From Liolophura sinensis (taxonomy: Eukaryota > Mollusca > Polyplacophora > Chitonida > Chitonidae): a stretch of 64,000 nucleotides of DNA. Position numbers and translations under genes: made by a program. The DNA lies in assembly GCF_032854445.1 (NCBI RefSeq), contig NC_088305.1, forward strand, positions 10,669,606-10,733,605. The letters run 5' to 3'. Below the pieces are notes generated by a model, which saw only the letters and a list, made by a program, of their open reading frames with translations, searched no databases and was not told where the DNA came from. Of the stretch, positions 37,301 through 45,429 are shown in pieces; the first letter of the stretch is position 1; every line of letters starts with the position of its first letter.

Positions 37301-40300
37301 TTATTTGGAGCATTGTTGGTAGATTTGTTTGGAGCATTGTTGGTAGATTTATTTGGAGCATTGTTGGTAGATTTGTTTGGAGCATTGTTGGTAGATTTGT
37401 TTGGAGCATTGTTGGTAGATTTGTTTGGAGCATTGTTGGTAGATTTGTTTGGAGCATTGTTGGTAGATTTGTTTGGAGCATTGTTGGTAGATTTGTTTGG
37501 AGCATTGTTGGTAGATTTGTTTGGAGCATTGTTGGTAGATTTGTTTGGAGCATTGTTGGTAGATTTTTTGGGAGTATTGTTGGTAGGTTTGTTTGGAGCA
37601 TTGTTGGTAGATTTGTTTGGAGCATTGTTGGTAGATTTGTTTGGAGCATTGTTGGTAGATTTGTTTGGAGTACTGTTTAAGGATCACTGATACAGATCAT
37701 AGAATGTGTTCAATAGTTATTATCGATAAATACAAATCTTTGTTGCAGGTGTACTATCATCAACACAAGAACATTGAATGTATTGATTATGGTTTAATTG
37801 AGGTGGTTTTCAGCAGCAATCAAGTAAATAAATGGGTTTTGTTTCAGACTTTGTAACAGGATTACTCCAGAACATAGGGACCCATGTGGATCCTATAATC
37901 CTAATCCAGAAAATCAGACAAGGGATGGAAATCCCTGGATTAAGGGATTCACTCGTCAAGATTTTGCAAGATTACAATCTTCAGGTAGGATAAAAGATGA
38001 TCACATTACGGTTCGTGTGGAGGCCTCTGTGGCCTGGCAGTTTGTGTGGGGGCCTGTGTGGCCTGGTAGTTCGTGTGGGGGCCTCTGTAGCCTGGGAGTT
38101 AGTGTGCTAGTGCAGCATATTGACTCAGGAGCCCCTCACCATTGCAGTCACTGTGAGTTCAAATCAAACTCATGCTGGCTTATTCTTCTGTCGTATATGG
38201 GAGGTCTGCCAGCAGTCTGTGGATGGTAGCGGGTTTTTCCCGGGCTCTGCTCGGTTTCATAATGCTGGCTGCTGTTGTATACATTAAATGCTCTTGAGTA
38301 CGGCATGAAACACCAGTCAAATATACTCAACAAAAGTATAAACGCACAAAGCAGTTTCATATTGCTTTTTCTCTCAGTATTAAATAACATGTTAACTCAA
38401 CAATTAGGGTAAGTTTTCATCATAAATATTGGTTTCAATTTCCACCTGATTTCACATTTTTGGGCGATAATCCAGGAGCTATGGTAGTATGAGTTGTAAT
38501 CACAGTTCACGGCACTCAGTAGCGAGCATGTCTGCCGTTAGCATCCCGAAGAGCGTGAACGGTGATTACCGACCAAATGTTTACACTTTTGTTGGGTATA
38601 AGTAAAATAAATACAACTTATGTGTTTTATTAAATACTTATAAAATCTACCAGAATCTTCATCAGTGACAGTTAGGATATGATAATTGTATATATGTAAA
38701 GTCATGATTAAATTATTTAATACTACCATTTAGTTTCCTGCTTAAAATTCGCCCATATTGTGGTGACTTAAACTAAATTATGACCATCTCTTGTATTTCC
38801 TACACCAATGCGGTCGCTGTGAGTTCAAGTCCAGCTCATGCTGGCTTCCTCTCCGGCCGTAAGTGGGAAGGTCTGCCAGCAACCTGCGGATGGTTGTGGG
38901 TATTCCCTGGGCTCTGCTCGGTTTTCACCCACCATAATGCTGGCTGCCGTCATATAAGTGAAATATTCTTGAGTACGGCGTAAAACACCAATCAAATAAA
39001 TAAATAAATAAATAAATTGTTTTTCCTACATAACGTTATGATTGGCGAAAGAAACATGAAAACATGTCAGAGGACCGTGATGGATACGCTTGTGAAAATA
39101 CCTGCTGCACAGTAATGCACAACACACATTAATTTCAGATCTCACTGAGAGAAGGTTGTAGGAAGATTCTAGTGGCTGACAGCTTTGGGTTGTCTGACAA
39201 ACAGGTGAAAATGCAGAGGAGAGGTATTTGTGTTGAAGGTAAATAAGTTATCTCCCTTGTAAGTACCACACTTCTCCACAGCTGGAGGCAGAAATGATTT
39301 GCATTCCTGAATTCAGTGATCCAGTCATTTATCAGTAAGAGTGTGGTCTTAGAGAGGTATATTCAAGACATTTAATTTGTAAGACAAATTCATGTAGCCA
39401 AAACTGAAATGAAGAATATTCTATAGTGTTCTAACTCAGTGCCTCATTTTAATCCAAAGACAAATAAAACAAATTAAATCTAATTCTGACCACTGCAAAT
39501 TTGAGAAACTAAAAGAATGCCATATGATTCAATACCGATGGAAAAAAATTCTGCGTGGGTATTTTACCTGTTTGTCTTTAATAATATTTGTGTATTTGTT
39601 TCCAGGGTCTCAGATGTGTCAGATTTGTCATCAGAGAATACTTGTTTCAGGTGAGTTGACTTTTGAAAGGTGCAAATCAGACAAGTTTCTGACTGGCAAG
39701 CCATGAGGTCTCACCACCAACCAAAGTTGAGCAGACTTTCAGCCTAGCGCTAACACACTTGTAGTGGGCCACTGGCCCACCACTAACATACCTGTAGCAG
39801 GCCACCATATCTACAACCACACACCTGGAGTGGGCCACTGGCTCACCACTAACACACCTGTAGCAGGGAACAATCTCTGCACTAACACACCTGTAGCAGG
39901 GAACAATCTCTGCACTATCACACCTGTAGCAGGCCACTATCTCTGAACTATCACACTTGTAGCAGGCCACTATCTCTACACTCACACACCTGTAGCAGGC
40001 CGCTAGCTCACCACAAGCATGCTTGTAGGTGGAACCAGCTTCCCTCTGCCAAACCAAAACAAACAAGCGATTTTTGACTTGATTCAAAACTTTACGTCTT
40101 GATATACTAAGCAGTTCATGGCCCGTGGTGTTCAAATTTTGTTGAATTTGTTTTAACATACCACTTGTTTTGTGTTCTTAATTTTACTTCATAGGATAAA
40201 AATTAAAAGTTAAATTCACTATTAAAATTCCAACTGAAGCTTTGTGGCATCGGGTCCAGCCACTGGATCTGACTGATTTATAACAGGCTATTTCGGTGGT

Positions 40301-41980
40301 ACCTGCCTATAAAATGTGAAGTCTCACATACAGTTCCATATCCAGGTCAACAGTACAGAATACCAATACTGTCACTGTCAAATGTTCAAACAGTTATGTA
40401 CAACTGTCACCAGAACATGGCTTTACTCAATAATTGATTCCCCCAACATATGTAAGTAGTATCCCCAGGTGGACTAAGGGGAGATAACCAATCCATGACA
40501 TACTTGGTTTGGCCTAAAATATCATACATAACTACATTTATGTTGCTCATTGTGTATGATTCATAGAGTTAAATTGATCTTAGAAAGGTTTTTTTTTTTT
40601 TTTTAGGTTTGTTTTTGAGGCCTGTTGGGAAATGTAAATTTCAGCTCCAAGAGTAATATTTCATGACCTGTAAAAATGCATTTATGTGTGAATTTGAGCA
40701 CATTGATACATCAGATACAGATACTGTGGTAACTGTTTCTTTCCCAATGTGGCCTCATTTAAATTGAAAACACCATTTAATTGAAATACTTTTACAGATT
40801 AAACTACAGATTCTTCAAAGACAGACCTGCTATTGGCAGCCCTATAATGTGTAGCATGTATGATAATGTCTCTCTGCTTCTTTACTCTTGCAGATCTGCG
40901 TTATGCCAGTAACATTGCAGTCTTTTTTTGTCGTCACGCATTCCACGAAGACTGCCTGCCTGTTCATGCTATGGTTGGTTTTGTTAATGTCATTTCAGCT
41001 ATCTGTCATTGTTCGCAAGGGTGAAAATTAAATACAAAGTGTCACATGACTATAGGACCTGTGTCCTGTAAAATCTACTTGTCCTGTTTATTAGCTGGTC
41101 CTTCTGTTAAATAAAAGAAATCGTGATCGTACTGTTCTGCAGTATATTTACGTCTACGTGTACAGCACGCAGTAACTAAGCCATATTTTTGTTTGATTGT
41201 GTCTTTATAAACGTTGGTAATTGAATTAAATGTTGACAAATTTTTGTTTTATCCTGCTTTACGCTGTACTTAAGAATATTACACTTATATAATGGTGGCT
41301 AGCATTGTGTTAAGAAACAGCCTGGGGGAAACCCAAGGCCATCTGCAGATTGCTGGCAGGCCTTCCTATGTACAACCGGAGAGATTACCAGCATGAGCTG
41401 GACTTGAACTCCCAGCGACCGATTCCTGGAGCTGGGTTAATCCTGAGCCATGATTTTCATGTATGCTTGTTTAGCTCTATGCTGTGTATGTAGATTTTGT
41501 ACTGGGAGAGTACACCTAACTAGGTTTATGATGGGGCGGGGGTGGGGGCTGGGGGGGAAAGTAAGCCACCATAAATCTTCCTGACGGGATATTTGTTAGA
41601 ATTACATACAAGCAACATTCTGGATTTTTTCTTCAAGATAGGTGCACCATGACAAGCTTGAATTTTTGGGTGGTTTTGTCCATTTTTTTTTACGAAATTA
41701 TGTCTAATGTTGTGGACATAGCTACACGTGTTATTCTGGCTGGGACACGTATTCAGAAAGTATTTTGAAAATTCTTGTTAGTTGCTTTAATATTTCTCTT
41801 CCGGAAATGAAGATTTTTAGAGTTATTGCAAGGTCAGATTTACCTTAAATGAACAAAGAATGTCCCATTATTGGATACAGCCTGAACTCAATTTTTTTTT
41901 CTTCTTCATTTCAGGAGAGATGTGCAATATGCTCTACTCAGAGACGGGGGCCCGGCTCTCGAGATACATTCCGCAAATAA
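10310..41980 (+). CDS. VPS41: VPS41, HOPS complex subunit (27 proposed coding exons, ~859 aa)
   Basis: VPS41 is a subunit of the HOPS complex, which tethers late endosomes, lysosomes and AP-3 vesicles before SNARE-mediated fusion. Exons read from the sequence: 10310-10327 (tentative), 11624-11698, 12307-12402, 13382-13465, 14043-14117, 14782-14916, 15513-15632, 16175-16236, 16630-16711, 17759-17825, 18715-18809, 24274-24406, 24900-25015, 26913-26969, 28462-28605, 29539-29631, 30920-31047, 31765-31812, 32371-32509, 34161-34211, 35011-35203, 36072-36212, 37848-37984, 39139-39238, 39606-39650, 40894-40973, 41915-41980. All introns are GT-AG, all phases agree, and the sum is 2580 nt ending in TAA. 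Length matches the ~854-aa animal family. Diagnostic stretches include EPKLKYER, DLPSRYVEI, FYIVSPKDVVV, DQDDHISWLL, YKFAKIRQLK, QVSLYAEYD and ELWEDLISYSIDKP. Intron 11 is unusually long (5.5 kb) because of an exon-derived array. No AATAAA was seen soon after the stop. Confidence 0.96.
10669..10920 (+). mobile_element. SINE-A, near full-length
   Basis: The head gcctgcgtggccgaggtggt and cagcacgccagtgcggc is followed by the standard body and a caatcaaataaagaaataaa tail. It lies in the proposed VPS41 intron 1. Confidence 0.82.
11575..11608. repeat. (CA)n(TA)n microsatellite before VPS41 exon 2
   Basis: acacacacac followed by atatatatat, ending 15 bases before the exon 2 acceptor, so length changes could affect the branch-point region. 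Confidence 0.85.
11998..12230 (-). mobile_element. SINE-A (reverse)
   Basis: (tttatt)n, attggtgttttacgccgcac ... cctcagtcactgaggcccc. It lies in VPS41 intron 2. Confidence 0.82.
13490..13612. repeat. CAT/ATC-rich imperfect microsatellite
   Basis: Runs of tcatcatcaccattatcat in VPS41 intron 4. They create a spurious Met/Asp-rich open frame on the - strand. Confidence 0.85.
13643..13840 (-). mobile_element. MITE family 1 (reverse)
   Basis: Reverse-oriented copy in VPS41 intron 4: attcctcagccttttctcat ... cggaaaagttgaacaatta, with aactacatcgggtggattgg in the middle. Confidence 0.75.
14270..14418 (+). mobile_element. SINE-A, 5'-truncated
   Basis: gccagcaacttgcggatggc ... gtacggcgtaaaacatcaat and (aaat)n. 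VPS41 intron 5. Confidence 0.8.
15725..16070 (-). mobile_element. SINE-B (reverse)
   Basis: Begins (gagt)n, gtttcacgtcgcggtcc and cagtcatatgacgacaaagg, then ttatctagtgcagcttcacc and gcatctaccaactgtgctat. It lies in VPS41 intron 7. Confidence 0.8.
17142..17345 (+). mobile_element. SINE-A with internal deletion
   Basis: gggggcctcagtggccaaag head, then the body lacks the ctctccggccg segment; tail caccaatcaagtaaataaat. VPS41 intron 9. Confidence 0.8.
18215..18425 (+). mobile_element. SINE-A, diverged
   Basis: aaggcgcaatgacccagaaa, gtgagtccagctcatgctgg and cagcgtaaaacaccaatcaa. VPS41 intron 10. Confidence 0.75.
18796..23973 (+). repeat. Exon-11-derived tandem array, ~60 copies of ~86 bp
   Basis: Each unit contains the last ~67-75 bases of VPS41 exon 11 (from ttacagttgtgg to gcagttagag), its 5' splice site (GTAAGC) and about ten intron bases (tggggagt or tgggttgt). 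The true exon is at 18715-18809; the copies follow without a gap. Variants include ctgggggtaacc versus ctgggaggtaacc and ctggggggcaacc, ttgtgctaatg versus ggtgctaatg, and gtgtagttag. The reading frame changes between copies because the unit is not a multiple of three and some copies lack one G. Confidence 0.97.
24450..24645 (-). mobile_element. MITE family 1 (reverse)
   Basis: Reverse copy in VPS41 intron 12; the right end gtgaaaaggttgaagaatta is well preserved and the interior has gaaactacattggttggg. Confidence 0.75.
24755..24876 (+). mobile_element. SINE-A 3' fragment
   Basis: cagcaacctgcggatggcca ... cagcataaaacacaaatcaa. It ends about 24 bases before VPS41 exon 13. Confidence 0.75.
24948..25815 (+). 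repeat. Exon-13-derived tandem array, ~8 copies of ~112 bp
   Basis: The unit runs from ggttgtatcaaagttacg through gatcaggatgacc and gatgtttgag to donor gtaagggg, then cataaccctacgcac and cgtggttcagtaagctct. The first copy includes the real end of exon 13 (donor at 25016). Copies keep both the exon end and donor, and most carry ttcag just before the exon-like part, which resembles a weak acceptor. Confidence 0.96.
25165..25239 (+). other. VPS41: Potential in-frame 75-nt cassette exon copy in the exon-13 array
   Basis: After ggttcag the copy reads TTA ACT CTG GTT GTA TCA AAG and continues as a duplicate of KLRDQDDHISWLL and DHEMFE to a GTAAGG donor: 25 open codons, phase 0 at both ends, matching exon 13 and exon 14 phases. 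Neighbouring copies have TAA GCT CTG at the same place and would terminate. The acceptor has a weak pyrimidine tract, so use in mRNA is uncertain. Confidence 0.35.
25884..26222. mobile_element. ~340-bp inverted-repeat element in VPS41 intron 13
   Basis: The left end aagaccgcggacatctgggc ... ctcatac is mirrored at the right (gtatgacaaatgtccagatg ... ccggtctc). The interior is AT-rich without an open frame. It fits a non-autonomous DNA transposon; superfamily unknown. Confidence 0.6.
26646..26840 (+). mobile_element. MITE family 2
   Basis: atcttcagccttttcaactt ... gaggttgagaaaggttgaag, with gtgaaagcttcgtaaaactg inside. It ends about 70 bases before VPS41 exon 14. Confidence 0.75.
27024..27246 (-). 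mobile_element. SINE-A (reverse)
   Basis: (tttatt)n, gattgatgttttacgccgta ... gagctggatttgaactcgcg. It lies about 55 bases after VPS41 exon 14. Confidence 0.82.
27518..27632. repeat. ~22-bp minisatellite, five copies
   Basis: Repeats of gtggatttgaatacttactt with at or tt, in VPS41 intron 14. Confidence 0.85.
28195..28435. repeat. ~44-46-bp tandem repeat before VPS41 exon 15
   Basis: About five copies of ttttgatctcctgtaggata followed by cgaattatgtgtatttttct. Each contains a pyrimidine-tract-plus-ctgtag pattern resembling a 3' splice site, just upstream of the real acceptor (cacctttag) at 28461. Confidence 0.85.
28743..29470 (+). mobile_element. SINE-C interrupted by SINE-B
   Basis: A tRNA-like head (ggtctagtagttagagg ... 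gtaggttcaaaccc) at 28743-28853 is followed, after the SINE-B insertion, by its likely continuation at 29245-29470 (aggaagttgccaaagggtac, cagctggctaccattatata, agtg). A similar tail occurs near 60480-60720. Confidence 0.55.
28855..29233 (+). mobile_element. SINE-B, full-length, tRNA-like head
   Basis: The head gccccgatagctccgtgggt plus agagcatccgcttcgggagc and cctggttcaagtc resembles tRNA A and B boxes. The body has cgcttgtcgttcaacatgaa, gtcgtctcagtggagcaaca and gtcatatgacg; the tail is (actc)n. Reverse copies lie at 15725, 32533 and 61226. Confidence 0.8.
29706..30590 (+). repeat. ~107-bp tandem array in VPS41 intron 16, ~9 copies
   Basis: The unit contains cctgcagtctgactaaaagg, agaactcgtctgaactgtat, gaactgtggatgtgcagcac and gcagtttgtacagtac. 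Its cctgcagtctgactaaaagg resembles the end of exon 16 plus donor (cctgcagtctgattataagg), so the array may have started from that exon end, as at exons 11 and 13, with more divergence. Confidence 0.9.
31101..31274 (+). mobile_element. MITE family 1, 3'-truncated
   Basis: Starts aattcttcaaccatttcgca and follows the family to the aatgtgcataagttgc segment, then loses the right inverted end. It lies in VPS41 intron 17. Confidence 0.7.
32533..32868 (-). mobile_element. SINE-B (reverse)
   Basis: (gagt)n start, cagtcacatgatgacgaagg, ttatctagtgctgcttcact and gtgtgactcgacccaggatt. It lies 20 bases after exon 19 of VPS41. Confidence 0.8.
32886..33058 (-). mobile_element. SINE-A, diverged (reverse)
   Basis: ttatttgattggtatgttct, cagccagcattaagctggga and aaacccatgaccatccgcag. 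Confidence 0.65.
33561..33837 (-). mobile_element. SINE-A, full-length (reverse)
   Basis: (tttatt)n tail, gattggtgttttacgctgta, ctcaagaatatttcactta, a ttgaactcacagcgac B-box region and a tRNA-like head gctaaccaactgagccacgg. It is the best reference copy of the family, in VPS41 intron 19. Confidence 0.85.
34238..34321 (+). mobile_element. SINE-A internal fragment
   Basis: gggaaggcctgcagcaacct ... cataatgctggccgcc. It starts about 27 bases after VPS41 exon 20. A second fragment lies at 34403-34530 (gcaacctgcagatggttgtg ... gtacagcataaaatggt). Confidence 0.7.
36450..37680 (+). repeat. Minisatellite in VPS41 intron 22 (~33-36 bp units becoming 24 bp units)
   Basis: The left part has units such as ttgtctaagagttgttgatag plus atttgtttggagca. 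From about 37041 the array is a homogeneous 24-mer (ttggtagatttgtttggagc plus attg) of roughly 27 copies. The 24-base period and lack of stops give long open frames on both strands; these are artefacts. Confidence 0.95.
38020..38323 (+). mobile_element. SINE-A with duplicated head, interrupted by a MITE
   Basis: The head motif (gaggcctctgtggcctggca) is repeated three times with small changes, followed by the normal body; the tail is split by the 275-bp MITE. Confidence 0.75.
38324..38598. mobile_element. 275-bp Tc1/mariner-like MITE inserted in a SINE tail
   Basis: Terminal inverted repeats match at 18 of 20 positions: tactcaacaaaagtataaac at the left and, reversed, tacccaacaaaagtgtaaac at the right. 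Both ends are flanked by TA. The SINE tail is interrupted (caccagtcaaa before, agtaaaataaata after). No transposase is encoded. The TA duplication suggests Tc1/mariner-type mobilisation (inference). Confidence 0.82.
38800..39017 (+). mobile_element. SINE-A, 5'-truncated
   Basis: caatgcggtcgctgtgagtt ... gtacggcgtaaaacaccaat and (aaat)n, little diverged. VPS41 intron 23. Confidence 0.85.
39755..40020. repeat. ~39-bp tandem array in VPS41 intron 25
   Basis: Repeated actaacacacctgtagcagg followed by ccactggctcacc or gaacaatctctgc. It begins about 100 bases after the exon 25 donor. Open frames across it (CYRCVSAEIV on the - strand) are artefacts of the period. Confidence 0.88.
41262..41456 (-). 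mobile_element. SINE-A, diverged (reverse)
   Basis: tacgctgtacttaagaatat ... gagctggacttgaactccca. VPS41 intron 26. Confidence 0.7.
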
Positions 41981-42554
41981 TATCTGGGGATGTAACTCTT
42001 GCAGGGGTGGTGGTGTATGAAAACAGAGAAATTGTAAACTGGCTCCTTAAGCTCAACTTTTGCTGTATCACATGACTCTGAAGTGTAGGGGAGAACAGAG
42101 GGTTGTTAAATGACTTTTGCTGTTAAAACCATGCTCCACAGATCCACAGAACATGGTACATGTATGTACAAGTTGATGTGGAGCCAAAGTTGGAGCCATA
42201 ATGTTGCTTCATTTCCAGGTAAAAAAAAACAAACATATAGTCCCCATTGTTAAACTGACTGTTCAACTACATCTTTTTGAGAGAAAGAATGAAAATTGAA
42301 TTTCATTTTATTGTGCATTCTGAAATTTAGGTCTCTCCCCTTTGTGTATTACTTTCCTTGAGATGAGTGCTAAAACTGTCTTTGTAAATAACTTGTACAG
42401 CACAATTATACTTTTTGAAGAAAGTCTGAAGAAAAGAGAAAAAGATGTTGTTTTTTTTTGGGTTTTTTTTATCTTGAATGGGGTTTGTCAGTTTCTTTGC
42501 TATCTTGTCGCTCAAATTTAAGTATGCTGTATTTTACGTAGACACATTTCGCTT

Positions 42555-43392
42555 TATTCTGACTGATTCATCCACCTGAAGGGGCCATTTAAGATTGATT
42601 CTGACTGATTCATCCACCTTATAGGGCCATTTAAGATTGATTCTGACTGATTCATCCACCTTATAGGGCCATTTAAGATTGATTCTAACTGATTCATCCA
42701 CCTTATAGGGCCATTTAAGATTGATTCTGACTGATTCATCCACCTTATAGGGCCATTTAAGATTGATTCTGACTGATTCATCCACCTTATAGGGTCATTT
42801 AAGATTGATTCTGACTGATTCACTCACCTGAAAGGGCCATTAAAGATTGATTCTAACTGATTCATCCACCTGATAGGGCCATTTAAGATTGATTCTGACT
42901 GATTCATTCACCTGATAGGGCCATTTAAGATTGATTCTGACTGATTCATTCACCTGATAGGGCCATTTAAGATTGATTCTGACTAATTCATCCACCTGAT
43001 AGGGCCATTAAAGGTTGATTCTGACTGATTCACCCACCTGATAAGGCCATTTAAGATTGATTCTGACTGATTCATGCACCTGATAGGGCCATTTAAGATT
43101 GATTCTGACTGATTCATCCACCTTATAGGGCCATTTAAGATTGATTCTGACTGATTCATCCACCTTATAGGGCCATTTAAGATTGATTCTGACTGATTCA
43201 TCCACCTTATAGGGTCATTTAAGATTGATTCTGACTGATTCATCCACCTGAAGGGGCCATTTAAGATTGATTCTGACTGATTCATCCACCTTATAGGGCC
43301 ATTTAAGATTGATTCTGACTGATTCATCCACCTTATAAGGCCATTAAAGATTGATTCTGACTGATTCATCCATCTTATAGGGCCATTTAAGA
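42555..43392. repeat. 42-bp satellite array, ~20 copies
   Basis: The unit contains ggccatttaagattgattct and gactgattcatccaccttat with variants (cacctgaaggg, cacctgatagg). Open frames on the - strand (repeated NQSESILN) are repeat artefacts. A single related monomer lies at 59670-59694. Confidence 0.95.
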
Positions 43393-43467
43393 TTTCTTTA
43401 AGATTTAAGAAGTCTGACTAAAATCAGTGGTGTAGGGCAGAGATTTCATTATCGGTGTAATTACATT

Positions 43468-43729
43468 TATGTATGTATTTGATAGGTGTTTCTATGCCGT
43501 ACTCAAGAATATTTCACTTATATGACGGCAGACGGCATGGTGGGAGGAAACCAGGCAGAACCTAGACGAAACCCAGAACCATCTGCAGGTTGCTGGGAGA
43601 CAAATTTCCCATGCATGGCCGGAGAGGAAACCAGCATGAACTAGACTTGAATCCACAGCAACAGCATTGGTGAGAGGCACTGGGTTTTGCGTCTCGCTGG
43701 CACGCTAATCCCGTCAGGCTTGGAGGCCT
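43468..43729 (-). mobile_element. SINE-A (reverse)
   Basis: tgataggtgtttctatgccg, tactcaagaatatttcactt ... gctaatcccgtcaggcttgg, aggcc. Confidence 0.78.
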
Positions 43730-44362
43730 CCAGGATGTCCTGTGGACGTGGTTATTTGTTTACTGTCGATCAGTCAATGGTGAACAAACCAAACAAATAT
43801 CTCCTTCAGCAAAACAGATGACAAAACACAAAAACATTTTTCGAAACAGATTTATTATCAACGACAATCATGTCAACAACTGACAATAACAAACTGTCAT
43901 ATATAGTTATATCATATTTAAATATTATGAATGTAAAATGCAATCTCAGTGAAATCAGAATTTTAGCAGCCAACTCTCTGCTATTCATTTACTAGATCTG
44001 AAGTCTGTTGTTCCCTGACCCATCTTTGAACAGATATCAAACCTATGTACCAATTGGAGTAGTTGTTTTAGTTAACTAAGGTAAAGCGGAGAGCTGACTT
44101 CACTTCCCAAAATACGGAAGCAAGGATTTGAATGGACAAACGGTGGATGAGCTGGGAAAAGGTTTTATAGATTTATTTATTTGATTGTTGCACTGGAGAA
44201 TATTTCCCTACAAGATAGCGGCCAGGATTATGGTGGGAGGAAATCGGACATGGGGAAAGGTATTACTTCAGAGTGAGAACTTGTATGTAGTTCCTGGTAA
44301 ATACAAGAATTAGAGATCTGCAAAATTGAGGTAAAAGTATGATATCTGTCTACAAATTACAT

Positions 44363-44536
44363 TATTTATTTATTTATTTGATTGGTGTTTTATGCCATAC
44401 TCAAGAATATTTCACTTATACGATGGCGACCAGCATTATGGTGGGTGGAAATCGGGCAGAGCCTGGGGGAAACCCACGACCATCCGCAGGCAGCTAGCAG
44501 ACCTTCCCACTTACGGCCAGAGAGGAAGCCAGCATG
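44363..44536 (-). mobile_element. SINE-A (reverse), head missing
   Basis: (tttatt)n, gattggtgttttatgccata ... ccagagaggaagccagcatg. A shorter fragment of the same family lies at 44165-44257. Confidence 0.8.
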
Positions 44537-45429
44537 TACAAATTAGAGAATGTATGCGTATATATACAATCACATATGTACATGTCCACAGTTGAGTCTG
44601 TTCATGGCTGTAATACAAAACAGGGCAGTTGTAAGGCTTAAGTTGCTGCCATTGTTTGCGTCTTGTTCAAATTTCACATCCTATGCCGTATCAACAAAAT
44701 TGCAAACTAAACTTTACAGCTTCCCAAAACAGACATCACACATGTTTGTGATTATTTAAGAGATTCTGAGTAGATACTAAAGATTTACTCTGAATAAAAC
44801 ATAATTTGTTCTTTATAATAATAATAATAATAATAATAAAGTGTTTTTTTATTTCAGCAGATTGAATTTCTATAACTGCGAAATACGAAATATTAGTGGT
44901 AAAATACAGGATTGGTTCTTCCACAGTCATCATTTAGAATAAGTTTTTCACTTTTCATAAAATGCCCTCAAGTAATAATAAAATTTTTCAAAAACTATAC
45001 AGATTAAACATTATACTTGGAGACCACTGAAATGTTTTGCTACTGTCCAAGCTTTCTTGTTTTTAACTTTACAGAAAATACCAAAGCCTGGATCAAAAGC
45101 TCATGGAATATTAGAAATATTATTATTCAATAATATAACAATAATCTTTAGAGTACAAAATATATACATGTATACGCACCTAAAATATGTACTACATGAG
45201 AGTTGAGTGCACATGTATTGAACATACGACCTACATATAGGTAAATTTCTGCAGAACAGTTAGCACATACAAATTACATGTTACCTGAATAAACATTTAC
45301 ACAACGTTCATCAGTTACAGGTCAAAAGATATTTGTCGTGAAATTCCCACATTGACATGTAGAAGTAAATTATCCTCGCACAAAGTAGCTTTGTGATAAT
45401 TATTCATAAAGTTGCACAACTTGTACATG

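Larger units (their letters stand above)
26913..37984 (+). other. VPS41: VPS41 alpha-solenoid (clathrin heavy-chain repeat) exons 14-23
   Basis: Residues about 387-763. The exons encode short amphipathic helices typical of the CHCR/TPR-like solenoid: AAAMEHSKELKKHNYQ, LLENEAYDDASRLCVKILGK, WEEEVYKFAKIRQLK, TIAPYLPQGDPKLSPAIYEM, GFHQLVKSWPCTLYN, YEKRFDKALAIYLR, NLFDAINDKIVQLM, QAVNMLLDNIDKI, ARQVSLYAEYDPSRLLMFLR, QALKLITNRLKDVDQAIEFC and NIGTHVDPIILIQKIRQG. This region joins VPS41 to the HOPS core and supports self-assembly (family knowledge). No internal stop or frameshift was found. Confidence 0.9.
39139..41980 (+). other. VPS41: VPS41 C-terminal RING-H2 exons 24-27
   Basis: Residues about 764-859. 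Eight zinc ligands are visible and correctly ordered: C801 and C804 (CQIC, exon 25), C824, H826, H829 and C832 (FFCRHAFHEDC, exon 26), C841 and C844 (CAIC, exon 27). The reading ends RGPGSRDTFRK followed by TAA at 41978-41980. In HOPS the RING end of VPS41 contacts VPS18 (family knowledge). The intact ligand set argues for a functional gene. Confidence 0.93.

Noticed and set aside
36978-37690. Long open frames (~220 codons) on both strands
   Set aside because: They lie in a 24-bp tandem repeat whose unit lacks stops; any frame is open. The protein would be only an eight-residue repeat, inside a VPS41 intron.
39677-40159. 160-codon - strand frame with repeated CYRCVSAEIV
   Set aside because: Spans a ~39-bp tandem array in a VPS41 intron; apparent Cys-rich protein is periodic noise.
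42534-43369. Open frames on the - strand (repeated NQSESILN and DESVRINLKWPYKV)
   Set aside because: Artefact of the 42-bp satellite, a multiple of three.
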